Assembly: GCF_051133435.1 (NCBI RefSeq)
Contig: NZ_JBPGNY010000005.1
Location: forward strand, 310,001-374,000
DNA: 64,000 bases
Direction: 5' to 3'
Origin: JAAYAO01 sp051133435
Lineage (GTDB): Bacteria > Actinomycetota > Actinomycetes > Propionibacteriales > Propionibacteriaceae
Below the pieces are notes generated by a model. That model did no database searches, was not told the origin of the DNA, and saw only the letters and a program-made list of their open reading frames with translations. A program made the position numbers and the translations under genes. This document shows positions 24,178 through 33,700 of this stretch, in pieces. Position 1 is the stretch's first letter. Each line of letters begins with the position of its first letter.

Positions 24178-24933
24178 GTGTTTCCCGGATTCGGCACGGT
24201 GGTCAACGTCACCACCATCGTGCTCGGCTCGCTGGTCGGGCTGCTGCTGAGCCGACGGCTGCCCGACCGCACCCGCACCACGGTCACCGATGCCCTGGGC
24301 CTGGTCACTCTGCTGATGGGGGCGCTGGCCGCCATCCGGGTGGTCAGCCCCGAACTCGGCGAGCGGGTCGGCGACAGCGCCCCGGTGTTGATCGTGCTCG
24401 GCTCCCTGCTGCTCGGTGGCATCGTCGGCTCGGTACTCGATCTGGAGCGCCGGGTTGACGATCTCGGTGGTTGGCTGCGCGGCCGGTTCTCCCGCGGCAA
24501 GGACGACCAGTCGGCCAAGCAACGCTTCGCCGAGGGCTTCGTCACCGCCTCGATGCTGTTCTGCATCGGCCCGCTCACGGTGCTGGGTTCACTCTCGGAC
24601 GGGATCGGGCTGGGCGCCGACCAACTGATCCTCAAGGCTGTTCTCGACGGCTTCGCCTCGATCGCCTTCGCGGCCTCGCTGGGGATCGGGGTGATGGCCG
24701 CAGCCTTGTCGGTCGCGGTGGTGCAAGGTGGCCTCACCCTGCTCGGCTGGCTCCTGGGTGATCTGATGCCGGTGGCCCACGTCGATGCCCTGACCGCGAC
24801 CGGCGGGTTGATGCTGGTCGGCTTGGGCATCAGATTGCTCGGGATCAAACCGGTGCCGGTGGCGAACCTGATGCCGGCCCTGCTGATGGCACCGCTGCTG
24901 GCCGAGGTCGCGGCCCGGGTGCATACCGGCTGA
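24178..24933 (+). CDS. DUF554 membrane protein
   Basis: A 251-residue polytopic membrane protein of the DUF554 family (YdfK-like), with 6-7 helices. It opens with FPGFGTVVNVTTIVLGSLVG, as DUF554 proteins do, and has EGFVTASMLFCIGPLTVLGS in the middle. The GTG at 24178 aligns the N-terminus with the family; an ATG three codons earlier is possible. Function is unknown; proposals of transport activity are untested. Its stop is one base from the stop of the convergent membrane gene, leaving no room for a terminator. Confidence 0.88.
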   Translation: MFPGFGTVVNVTTIVLGSLVGLLLSRRLPDRTRTTVTDALGLVTLLMGALAAIRVVSPELGERVGDSAPVLIVLGSLLLGGIVGSVLDLERRVDDLGGWLRGRFSRGKDDQSAKQRFAEGFVTASMLFCIGPLTVLGSLSDGIGLGADQLILKAVLDGFASIAFAASLGIGVMAAALSVAVVQGGLTLLGWLLGDLMPVAHVDALTATGGLMLVGLGIRLLGIKPVPVANLMPALLMAPLLAEVAARVHTG

Positions 24934-24934
24934 G

Positions 24935-25519
24935 TCAGGCGGCCCCGTTGCCGTCGCGCCATTCGCGCCAGATCTGAGCCGGGGAGCGGATCGGTTTGGG
25001 TTCCTCGGGGTCACGCGCCAGGGTCGACCAGATCAGCACCGGCAGCATGCCGATGAACGGCCACACCAACAACGCCACCCAGGAGCGCAGGGTCAATGAC
25101 ACCGGCACCACATCACCGGCCTGGGCCTCGGCGAGCCGGGTACTGAAGTCGCCGGGGCCGAGCAGCGCACCCACCCCCCAGCACAACAACCCGGCGATCA
25201 GGGTGTCGACGAGCACCACCAGGGCCACCAGCCACCCCAGCCGGCGGGCCAGCCACAGGGATGCCAGCAACCCGATCACCGCGCCACCCACCATCGCGAT
25301 CACCGAGAACCAAGCATCGGCGGCGAAAATCTGGGCCAGACCACGCTCATTGATCGAGGCCAGTCCGTCCTGATTGATCTGATACCCAGGCAGTGGGGTC
25401 ACCAGCCACCACACCACCCCGGCGAAAGCGCCCAGTCCGATGCTGATGCCGAGCATCAATGCCAACCGGGGCAGCACCTCGCGGAAGGTCGGACGCGCGT
25501 CGATCAGTGACCCAGGCAT
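24935..25519 (-). CDS. Four-helix membrane protein (DUF2567-like)
   Basis: A 194-residue protein with four predicted membrane helices (around residues 18-40, 70-92, 97-125 and 148-170). An extracytoplasmic loop between helices 1 and 2 starts LPGYQINQDGLASINERG, and the cytoplasmic C-terminus is Arg/Trp-rich. It resembles actinobacterial DUF2567 proteins, which have no known function. The ATG at 25519 overlaps the dnaE stop by 16 bp; the frame is open 26 codons further up inside dnaE, but that part has shadow composition. Co-transcription with dnaE is likely. Confidence 0.72.
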   Translation of the reverse strand: MPGSLIDARPTFREVLPRLALMLGISIGLGAFAGVVWWLVTPLPGYQINQDGLASINERGLAQIFAADAWFSVIAMVGGAVIGLLASLWLARRLGWLVALVVLVDTLIAGLLCWGVGALLGPGDFSTRLAEAQAGDVVPVSLTLRSWVALLVWPFIGMLPVLIWSTLARDPEEPKPIRSPAQIWREWRDGNGAA

Positions 25520-28500
25520 GAGGGTCCCAGCAGGGCCTTGAGGTCGGCGGCCAGGGGTGGGGAGGGGGTCACCCGCAGATTGTCGTCCACCCGCCACACG
25601 GTAGTGCTTTGGTCGGCCTGCAGCCGCAGCCGAACCTCGGTCACCCCGGGGTGGGCTTCGAGGACGCCCCGCAGCCGCTCCACCACCGGTGCGGTCACCC
25701 GGGTCGAACTCAAGGTGATCACCACCGGCCCGCTGGGCCCCTCGCTGACATCGGGCAAGGTGACCGCGTCGGCGGTGATCTCGACGGATTCGTCGCGTTC
25801 GCGTACCCGGCCGCGCACCTTGACCACCACATCGGGGGCCAGGACATGGGACACCAGTTCGTAGGCCTTCGGGAACAGGGTCACCTCGACGGCCGCCTCG
25901 AGATCCTCCACCACGATCGAGGCCATGAAGTCACCGCGTCTGGTCTGCTTGCGGGTGACCTGGGTGATCAGCCCGGCAATGTTGACCATCGTGTCGCGCG
26001 GGCCGTCATCGGCCAGCAACTGGGCGATCGAGACGTCGCGCTCGTTGGCGATGATGTGTTCCAGGCCGTGCAGGGGGTGATCCGAGACGTAGAGCCCGAG
26101 CATTTCGCGTTCGAAGGCCAACCGGGTGCGTTTGTCCCACTCCTCCACCTCGGGCACCGTCACCGCCATCGGTGATTCCTCGGTACCCAGGTCACCGAAC
26201 AGGTCGGATTGGCCGTGCGCCTCATTGCGCTTCAGATCGATCACCTGATCGATCGCTTCCTCGTGCACTTCGACCAGACCCCGACGGGTGTGGTTCATCG
26301 TGTCGAAGGCACCGGCCTTGATCAGCGATTCGATGGTGCGCTTGTTGCACACCGCCAGCGGCGCGTTGTCGAGGAACTCGCCGAAGTTCGCGGCCGGCCC
26401 GTGTTCGTTTCGGGCGGCGACGATCCCGTCCACCACCGCCAGGCCGACATTGCGCACCGCGCCCAGACCGAAGCGGATGTCCTTGCCGACCGGGGTGAAG
26501 TTCGCCACCGATTCGTTGACATCGGGCAACAGCACCTGGATGTGCATCCGGCGGCATTCGCCCAGATACAACGCCATCCGGTCCTTGTTGTCCTTCACGC
26601 TGGTCAGCACCGCGGCCATGTATTCGGTCGGGTAGTTGGCCTTCAGGTACGCCGTCCAGTACGACACCAGACCGTAGGCGGCCGAGTGGGCCTTGTTGAA
26701 GGCGTAGTTGGAGAACGGCACCAGCACGTCCCACAGCGTTTGGATCGACTCGGTGGAGAACCCCCGCTCCAACATTCCGGCCTGGAACTTGGGGAAGGCC
26801 GCCGCCATCTCGTCGGGCTTCTTCTTGCCCATCACCCGGCGCAACAGATCCGCAGCACCCAGGGTGTAGCCGGCCAGGTTCTGCGCGATCGCCATCACCT
26901 GCTCCTGGTACACGATCAACCCGAAGGTCTCACCCAGGATGGGTTCCAGCGCCTCGGCCAGCTCCGGATGCGGGTAGGAGACCTCCTGGAGGCCGTTCTT
27001 GCGCAGGGCGTAGTTGGTGTGCGAGTTCGCACCCATCGGGCCCGGACGGAACAGCGCACCCAGGGCCGAAATGTCCTCGAAGTTGTCGGGTTTCATCGCC
27101 CGCAACAGCTGCCGGTATCCCGGGGAGTCGAACTGGAAGACCCCCAGGGTGTCACCGTGCGACAACAGCTCGTAGGTGGCCTTGTCGTCCAAGGTCTGGG
27201 AGAGCTCGTCCAGGTCGATGTCGATGCCGGCGTTGAGCTTCACGTTGGCCAGCGCGTCGGCCAGGATCGTCAGGTTGCGCAACCCGAGGAAGTCCATCTT
27301 GACCAGGCCGAGGGATTCGCAGGCCGGGTAGTCGAACTGGGTGATGACCGCGCCGTCGGCCTCGCGCTTCATGATCGGGATGATGTCCAGCAACGGCTCC
27401 GACGACATGATCACGCCGGCCGCGTGCACGCCCCACTGGCGTTTCAGACCTTCCAGGCCGCGGGCGGTTTCCACGACCTGCTTGACCTCGGGGTCGCTCT
27501 CGACGAGCTCACGGAACTCGCCACCCTCGTGGTAGCGCTTGTGTTCGGGATCGAACAGCCCGCTCAACGGCACCGACTTGCTCATCACATCCGGCGGCAT
27601 CGCCTTGGTGATCCGGTCGCCCATCCCGTAGGGCTTGCCGAGGATCCGGCCGGCGTCCTTGACCGCCTGCTTGGCCTTGATGGTGCCGTAGGTGACGATC
27701 TGGCAGACCCGGTCGTCGCCGTACTTGTCGATCACATAGGAGATGACTTCATCGCGACGGCGGTCGTCGAAGTCGACGTCGAAGTCGGGCATCGAGGCCC
27801 GTTCGGGGTTCAGGAATCGCTCGAAGATCAGGCCGTGCTGCAGCGGGTCGAGGTCGGTGATCCGCATCGCATAGGCGCACATCGAACCGGCACCCGAACC
27901 ACGTCCGGGCCCGACCTTGATGCCCTGGTTCTTGGCCCAGTTGATGAAGTCGGCCACCACCAGGAAGTACCCGGCATAGCCCTTGCCCTCGATGACCTCG
28001 ATCTCGTAATCGGCCTGGCGGCGCACTTCCTCGGGCACGCCGCGCGGATAGCGGGCTTCCAGCCCGGTGTTCACCTCATGGACGAACCAGGATTCCTCGG
28101 TATGCCCTTCGGGCACCGGGAACCGCGGCATGTACCGTCCCTCGCCCTCGAGGAACTCCACATTGCACCGCTCGGCGATGTCGAGGGTCGTGTCACAGGC
28201 CTCGGGCAGTTCGGCGAACAGTGCCCGCATCTCCTCGGCCGACTTCAGGTAGTACCCGTCACCGTTGAACCGGAACCGGCCCGGGGTGTCCTTGTTCGCA
28301 CCGGCCGAGACACACAGCAGGTTGTCGTGGGCTTCGGCGTCCTCGCGGTCGATGTAGTGCAGGTCATTGGTCGCCACCAGGGGCACGTTCAGTTCCTTGG
28401 CGATCTTCAGCAGGTCCTGCCGGACCCGGGTCTCGATGTCGAGACCGTGGTCCATCAGCTCCACGAAGTAGTTGTCCGGCCCGAAGATGTCGCGGAACTC

Positions 28501-29019
28501 CCCCGCCGAGGCCAGGGCTTCCTTGTACATGCCCTGCCGCAGATAGGTCTGCACCTCACCGGAGGGGCAACCGGTCGTGCCCAGCAGGCCCTTGCCGTAC
28601 TCGTTGAGCAGTTCCCGGTCGGCCCGCGGCTTGTAGAAGAAGCCCTCCAGGGACGATCGCGAGGCCAGCCGGAAGAGGTTGCGCATGCCGTCGCTGTCGC
28701 CGGCCCACAGGGTGATGTGGGTGTAGGCACCCTTGGCCGACACGTCATCACCGGAGCCGTCGCCGAACTGCACCCGTTTGCGTTCCGAGCGGTGAGTCTT
28801 CGGGGTCAGGTACCCCTCCAGACCGATGATCGGCTTCACCCCGCTGCCCTGCGCGGCCTTGTAGAACTCGTAGGCACCGAACAGGTTGCCGTGATCCGAA
28901 ATCGCCAGTGCCGGCATGTTCAACTCGGCCGCCCGCTTGAACAGCGGCTTGATTCGGGCCGCACCGTCGAGCATCGAGAACTCGGTATGAACATGCAGGT
29001 GAACAAACGGATCCGTCAT
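25504..29019 (-). CDS. dnaE: DNA polymerase III subunit alpha
   Basis: A 1171-residue replicative polymerase of the DnaE1 type. It has the N-terminal PHP domain (HLHVHTEFSMLDGAARIKPL), the catalytic aspartates in MPDFDVDFDDRRRDEV (about residue 410), the palm/fingers region GPGRGSGAGSMCAYAMRI, helix-hairpin-helix, and an OB fold near the C-terminus (VNIAGLITQVTRKQTRRGD). The ATG at 29019 is chosen over a GTG 9 bp upstream because GGGAGG is 11 bases away from the ATG but only about 2 from the GTG. A TAGGCT -10 box lies about 55 bp upstream. Confidence 0.97.
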   Translation of the reverse strand: MTDPFVHLHVHTEFSMLDGAARIKPLFKRAAELNMPALAISDHGNLFGAYEFYKAAQGSGVKPIIGLEGYLTPKTHRSERKRVQFGDGSGDDVSAKGAYTHITLWAGDSDGMRNLFRLASRSSLEGFFYKPRADRELLNEYGKGLLGTTGCPSGEVQTYLRQGMYKEALASAGEFRDIFGPDNYFVELMDHGLDIETRVRQDLLKIAKELNVPLVATNDLHYIDREDAEAHDNLLCVSAGANKDTPGRFRFNGDGYYLKSAEEMRALFAELPEACDTTLDIAERCNVEFLEGEGRYMPRFPVPEGHTEESWFVHEVNTGLEARYPRGVPEEVRRQADYEIEVIEGKGYAGYFLVVADFINWAKNQGIKVGPGRGSGAGSMCAYAMRITDLDPLQHGLIFERFLNPERASMPDFDVDFDDRRRDEVISYVIDKYGDDRVCQIVTYGTIKAKQAVKDAGRILGKPYGMGDRITKAMPPDVMSKSVPLSGLFDPEHKRYHEGGEFRELVESDPEVKQVVETARGLEGLKRQWGVHAAGVIMSSEPLLDIIPIMKREADGAVITQFDYPACESLGLVKMDFLGLRNLTILADALANVKLNAGIDIDLDELSQTLDDKATYELLSHGDTLGVFQFDSPGYRQLLRAMKPDNFEDISALGALFRPGPMGANSHTNYALRKNGLQEVSYPHPELAEALEPILGETFGLIVYQEQVMAIAQNLAGYTLGAADLLRRVMGKKKPDEMAAAFPKFQAGMLERGFSTESIQTLWDVLVPFSNYAFNKAHSAAYGLVSYWTAYLKANYPTEYMAAVLTSVKDNKDRMALYLGECRRMHIQVLLPDVNESVANFTPVGKDIRFGLGAVRNVGLAVVDGIVAARNEHGPAANFGEFLDNAPLAVCNKRTIESLIKAGAFDTMNHTRRGLVEVHEEAIDQVIDLKRNEAHGQSDLFGDLGTEESPMAVTVPEVEEWDKRTRLAFEREMLGLYVSDHPLHGLEHIIANERDVSIAQLLADDGPRDTMVNIAGLITQVTRKQTRRGDFMASIVVEDLEAAVEVTLFPKAYELVSHVLAPDVVVKVRGRVRERDESVEITADAVTLPDVSEGPSGPVVITLSSTRVTAPVVERLRGVLEAHPGVTEVRLRLQADQSTTVWRVDDNLRVTPSPPLAADLKALLGPSCLGH

Positions 29020-29071
29020 TCCCGCCACTGCCTCCCCAACCTCAAACCCGGCTTCCCGACCGAGCCCGACC

Positions 29072-29077
29072 AGCCTA
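29072..29077 (-). promoter_or_regulatory. -10 element of dnaE
   Basis: TAGGCT on the minus strand, 53 bp before the dnaE ATG, followed by a leader with GGGGAGG. No clear -35 hexamer. Confidence 0.45.
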
Positions 29078-29196
29078 GCCGCAACGCCCCGGGAGCCGGT
29101 CGTGTTCGACCCGGGGTGTCGATCGTAGGGGCACCCACCGACACTCCAACACCGGGCTTCGGCGCCGCGCTACCGGTTGATCCCGGTACTGCTGAG

Positions 29197-29202
29197 TAGG
29201 GT
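29197..29202 (+). promoter_or_regulatory. -10 element giving a leaderless DUF998-hydrolase-lysX transcript
   Basis: TAGGGT is followed by seven bases and then the GTG at 29210. There is no Shine-Dalgarno, so the message probably starts at or near the GTG. This spacing recurs at several starts in the window. Confidence 0.6.
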
Positions 29203-29209
29203 GGCTCGG

Positions 29210-29884
29210 GTGACGATCTCTTCCCGCGTCGCCGGCGCCTGTCTCACCTTCGCGGCGTTGTGCCACCTGTCCTGGCTCACCGAGTTCGTGTCCGGGTCGC
29301 GGCTACCGGTTCGCACCTCCTATGTCAGCGAACTCTTCGCCCTCGGCCAGCCCTGGTCGCAGTGGCTGCGATTCGGGGATGTGTTGGCCGGGACGGCCGT
29401 GTTGGTCGCCGCGATTTTGTTGCTCAGTGCCCGGCTCCGCGACCGGCGGGCCCGACTACTGGAACCCGGTGCCGTGGGCCTGTTGGGCTTGGGATTGTTC
29501 GGAGCAGGCACGATCACCGACGCGCTGTTGCCGATGGCCTGCACCCCGTCGGTGTCGGCTGCCTGCGCCGCGGCCGAGAAGGCCGGGACGGTACCACTGC
29601 ACCACCAACTGCACACCGTCAGCAGTTCGGTGGCGACCACCGGCGCCGTAGCCGGTTTTCTGCTGCTGGGTTGGGTGCTGGCCCGAAGCCGGCCGCCATC
29701 GCGCGCCCTGATGGTCGCGGCGATCGGTTACGCCCTGCTGACCGGCTGGGTGTTGCTGGAGGTCGCCGAGTTCGGGGCGTCGATGCTGGGCTGGAGTCAA
29801 CGCCTGCAGATCGTCGGATCCTCGGTGTGCCTGGCCCTGCTGTCGATCGCCTGCTGGACCGGGCGGATCGGAGTCCGGCCATGA
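29210..29884 (+). CDS. DUF998 membrane protein
   Basis: A 224-residue protein with six predicted membrane helices and the DUF998 pattern: an early SYVSELFALGQPWSQWLRFGD loop after helix 1, and LHHQLHTVSSSVATTGAVAG before helix 4. Members have no proven function. The GTG start is set by the leaderless promoter just upstream; an ATA/ATC-type extension exists but has no start signal. Its stop overlaps the hydrolase ATG, and the hydrolase overlaps lysX, so all three are coupled and may share a role at the membrane. Confidence 0.82.
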   Translation: MTISSRVAGACLTFAALCHLSWLTEFVSGSRLPVRTSYVSELFALGQPWSQWLRFGDVLAGTAVLVAAILLLSARLRDRRARLLEPGAVGLLGLGLFGAGTITDALLPMACTPSVSAACAAAEKAGTVPLHHQLHTVSSSVATTGAVAGFLLLGWVLARSRPPSRALMVAAIGYALLTGWVLLEVAEFGASMLGWSQRLQIVGSSVCLALLSIACWTGRIGVRP

Positions 29885-30777
29885 TTCGCCATCACCAGAT
29901 CGAGGTCGGCCCACCAGCCCGTATCGCCCATGTCGCCGAATGGGCCGCCGAGGCTCCCGACGCGCCGGTGTTGGTGATCTGGTCGGGTTTGGGTGGAGCC
30001 TGGTTCGACTGGGTGCCGGTGGCCGCCCGGCTGCCGGAAGTGCGGATCCTGGTGATCGATCGCCCCGGCAACGGGGACGCCCCCGACTGGCCACCGGGCA
30101 CCCACGACCTCGAACAGGTGGTCGCCGATGCCGGCACCATCCTGGACTCCCTGGGGGTGTCCGCGGCGGTTTTCGCCGGGCATTCGATGGGCGGCTGGTA
30201 CGCCGAAGCGGCCGCCGCCGGACACCGCTCCCGGGCGGTCGGGGTGATCCTGCTCGATGCCAGCCCGGCCGCCGATCGGCACCGCCCACCCGGCAGACTG
30301 ACCCGACGCATCCGGTACACCCAGACGAGGTTCGCGATGGCCCTGTTGGACCTGGCCGCCGGCCTGATCGGCTGGCGCCGGCTCGGTCCCTGGTTGCGCA
30401 AGGCACTCGAGGGCCCCGGGCCACATCCGGGCCCGGAACGCGACCTGCACCGCCAACGATGCCGACACACCTACCGGCGCCGGGGCCTGTGGCAGGCAGC
30501 CCTGGTCGAATGGGCCGCCTACCCGACCCTGCGCGCCCAACTCGGTGAACTGCGCCATGCCCGGCCGCTCGGCGAGGTACCGCTGCTGAATGTCACCGCC
30601 CGCTGGTACCGTCCGGGCACCGATACCGCTGAACACCGCCCGGTGCACCGCACCCATCGGGGCAACACCGCCCGGGTGCGGGTGCAACCGGCCCCGCACA
30701 TGCTGATGCTCACCCACCCCGATACCGTTGCGGTCCTGTTTCGCCAGACCCTCGATCTTTCTCCGGACGTGCCATGA
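29881..30777 (+). CDS. Alpha/beta hydrolase, coupled to lysX
   Basis: A 298-residue alpha/beta hydrolase. The oxyanion strand is LVIWSGLGGAWFDW, the region after it LVIDRPGNGDAPDW, and the nucleophile elbow AGHSMGGWYAE (Ser at about residue 103). A late His in PAPHMLMLTHPD is the likely catalytic base; the acid residue is not certain. There is no signal peptide, so it is probably cytoplasmic. The gene overlaps DUF998 (ATGA) and lysX (ATGA). In Enterococcus and Corynebacterium, hydrolases beside aminoacyl-lipid synthases remove the amino acid from the lipid, which suggests the same here (inference). Confidence 0.85.
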   Translation: MIRHHQIEVGPPARIAHVAEWAAEAPDAPVLVIWSGLGGAWFDWVPVAARLPEVRILVIDRPGNGDAPDWPPGTHDLEQVVADAGTILDSLGVSAAVFAGHSMGGWYAEAAAAGHRSRAVGVILLDASPAADRHRPPGRLTRRIRYTQTRFAMALLDLAAGLIGWRRLGPWLRKALEGPGPHPGPERDLHRQRCRHTYRRRGLWQAALVEWAAYPTLRAQLGELRHARPLGEVPLLNVTARWYRPGTDTAEHRPVHRTHRGNTARVRVQPAPHMLMLTHPDTVAVLFRQTLDLSPDVP

Positions 30778-33700
30778 CCCATCCAGCCCTTCCCCGTCGC
30801 CGCGATCGAGTTCGGGACCGCACCCCCATCTGGCTGTCGCGGATCCTCTTCCTGGCCGGTCTGTTGTCGCTGATCGGCGCGTTGATCACCACCGGTTCGA
30901 TCTACTTCTGGGTGACCCTGCCGTTCAACCTGCTGGCACTACCGATCGGCCCCGGCCTGTTCCCGGCGGCCCTGCTGATCGTGCTGGCCGGCCCGATCGG
31001 CAGGCGGTATCGCGCAGCCCACTCCATCCTGCTCGGTTTGATGCTGCTCACCACCCTGACCTCGTTGCTGGCGGTGGTGATCATCGTGGGCAATTTCATC
31101 CCCGAACTCGAGCTCGATGCCGGGGATGTGTGGTTGGCGTGGGTCTCCGTGGTGACGAATGTGGCCGCCACCGCCTACGTCTGGTGGGCCCGGCCGGCCT
31201 TCGTCGTCCGGATGCGAGCACGTCCGGTGCGCAACGCCCTGGGCATTCTGGTGAGCGGTTTGGTGGTGGCCTACCTGGTGGTCTTCGGGCTGCTGACCGC
31301 AGTCAGCGAACTTCCGGCGTGGCCGGCCCGGGCCCGCTGGTCGTTGATGGCAGTGCTGGGAATCAGCTCCGACACCTCCCCGTGGCCGGCGGCGGATTGG
31401 GTGCATGTCGTGGGCGGCTTGCTGGCCGGCTCTGCGGTGGTGGCGGCGTTCTACCTGCTGTGGCGGGCAGAGACCGAGGCGATCGGGATGAGTGCGGACG
31501 ACGAACTGCGCGTCCGCGCCCTACTGCTCGAACACGGCGAGGACGATTCCCTGGGGTATTTCGCCACCCGACGCGACAAGGCGGTGACCTTCTCACCCGA
31601 TGGACGGGCTGCGGTCGCCCATCGGATGCACGGCGAGGTGGCGGTGGCCAGCGGAGACCCGATCGGTGATCCGGACTCCTGGCCGGCCGCGATCGACGCC
31701 TTCCTGACCCATGCCCACGCTTCGGGACGCTACGCCACGGTGCTGTCGGCGAGCCGCAACGGCGCCGAACTGTATGCCCGACGCGGGCTCACCGCACTGG
31801 CTCTGGGCGACGAGGCGGTACTGCACACCGACCGTTTCACCCTGGCCGGCCCGGCGATGCGCGCGGTGCGCCACGCCGTGGGACGGGTGGAACGGGCCGG
31901 GTACACCGCCGAGATCAACCGCTTCGCCGCTCTCACCCCCGAGGCCCGGGAAGAGGCCGCCGACCTGGCCGATCTGTGGCGCGGCTCCGACACCGAGCGT
32001 GGCTTCTCGATGGCCCTGGGCCGGGTGCGCGACCCCGCCGACGGGCAGTGTCTGCTGGTGCTGGCCAAGGATGCCCAGGGCGAACCGCAGGGTCTGTTGT
32101 CCTTCGCCCCCTGGGGACGGCACGGTGCCTCGCTGGATCTGATGCGTCGCTCGCCGGCGGCCGACAACGGGATCACCGAGTTCATGGTCGCCTCGCTGAT
32201 GAAGCACGCCGAGGAGCTGGGGATCCAGCGGATCTCGTTGAACTTCGCGGTCTTCCGGCATGTGTTCAGTGCCGCCGAGCAGGTCGGCGCCGGCCCGGTC
32301 ACCCGGCTCAGCAATGCCCTGCTGAAGCTCGCGTCGCGGTTCTACCAGCTCGACAGCCTGTACCGGTCGAACGACAAGTACAGCCCGCAATGGTCTCCCC
32401 GGCTGCTGTGTTACGAACCCGGGCTGACCGCGGCCAGGGCCGCCTGGGCGATGGCGGTGGCCGAAGGATTCCTGCCCTCCCCGCGGCGCGGCAGTGAGGA
32501 GGTCGTTCGCGACGAGCACTTCCTGACCCAACTGCGGGCGTTGGAGGCCGCGCCACCGGTTCCGGCCCTGCCGACCCGCAAGCTGAATGACCAACAGCGG
32601 GTGCGCCGCCGCAAGGCCGCCGAAATGGACGCGGCCGGTCGGGCCCCCAATCCCCCGTCGGTGCCCCGCAGCCACAGCATCGCCGAAGCCCGAACCCTGT
32701 TGTCCGGGGCCGCCGAGGGCCGTCCCTCAGAGCTGCACACCGGTGAAGTGGTGTCGATCACCGGCCGGGTGCGTGCCCTGCGCGACCTCGGCGGGGTCAC
32801 CTTCGCGGTACTGGAGGAGGACGGGGAACGCCTCCAGGCCCTGGTGTCGGCCGAGACCACCCCGGCCGATCAGCGCACCGACTTCCGCCGCTGGGTGGAT
32901 CTGGGCGACATCGTCTCGGTCACCGGTGAACTGGGCACCAGCCGTTCCGGTGAACCCAGCCTGTGGTTGGCCTCCTGGCAGATGGCCGCGAAGTGCTTCA
33001 ACCCGATGCCCGACCTGCACAGCCGGCTGGCCGAGAACGCCCGGGCCCGGAACCGGGTGCTGGACCTGATCACCTCCGACGATTCCCTCGACCACCTGCG
33101 CCGCCGCGGACTGGGCGTCCAGGCCCTGCGAGCAGCCCTGGTCGGTGAGGGATACCTCGAGGTGGAAACCCCGATGTTGCAGCAGATCCACGGTGGTGCC
33201 GCGGCCCGACCGTTCATCACCCACATCAACGCCTACGACATGGAGCTGTACCTGCGCATCGCCCCCGAGCTGTACCTGAAGCGGCTCACGGTGGCCGGCA
33301 TGGGCCGGATCTTCGAGGTCGGCCGCAACTTCCGCAACGAGGGTGCCGACGCCACCCACAACCCGGAGTTCACCGCCTGCGAGGTGTACGCCCCCTACAC
33401 CGACTATGTCGAGATGCGGGAACTCACCCGCCGGTTGATCCTGGCGATGGCGACCGCGGTGAACGGACGTCCGGTGGCGATCCGCCCCGACGGCAACGGT
33501 GGCGTGATCGAGGTGGATCTCACCCCCGAATGGCCGGTGGTGACCATCCACGAAGCGGTGTCGCGAGCCAGTGGCCACCAGTTGCATCCCGACTCGAGCC
33601 GCGACGAGGTGGCCACGGCCTGCCGGGCCCACGAGATCGACGTGCCGGCCGGGGCCAGTGCCGGTGAGTTGGTGATGGAGCTCTACGACGCCTTGGTCGA

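Noticed and set aside
25504..25519. Frameshift between dnaE and the membrane protein gene
   Set aside because: A 16-bp overlap of two complete, distinct proteins is normal in this tightly packed genome.
26209..29199. A 996-codon plus-strand frame over dnaE
   Set aside because: Antisense to a complete DnaE with PHP and catalytic aspartates. Composition (His/Val/Gln/Gly-rich) is that of a shadow.
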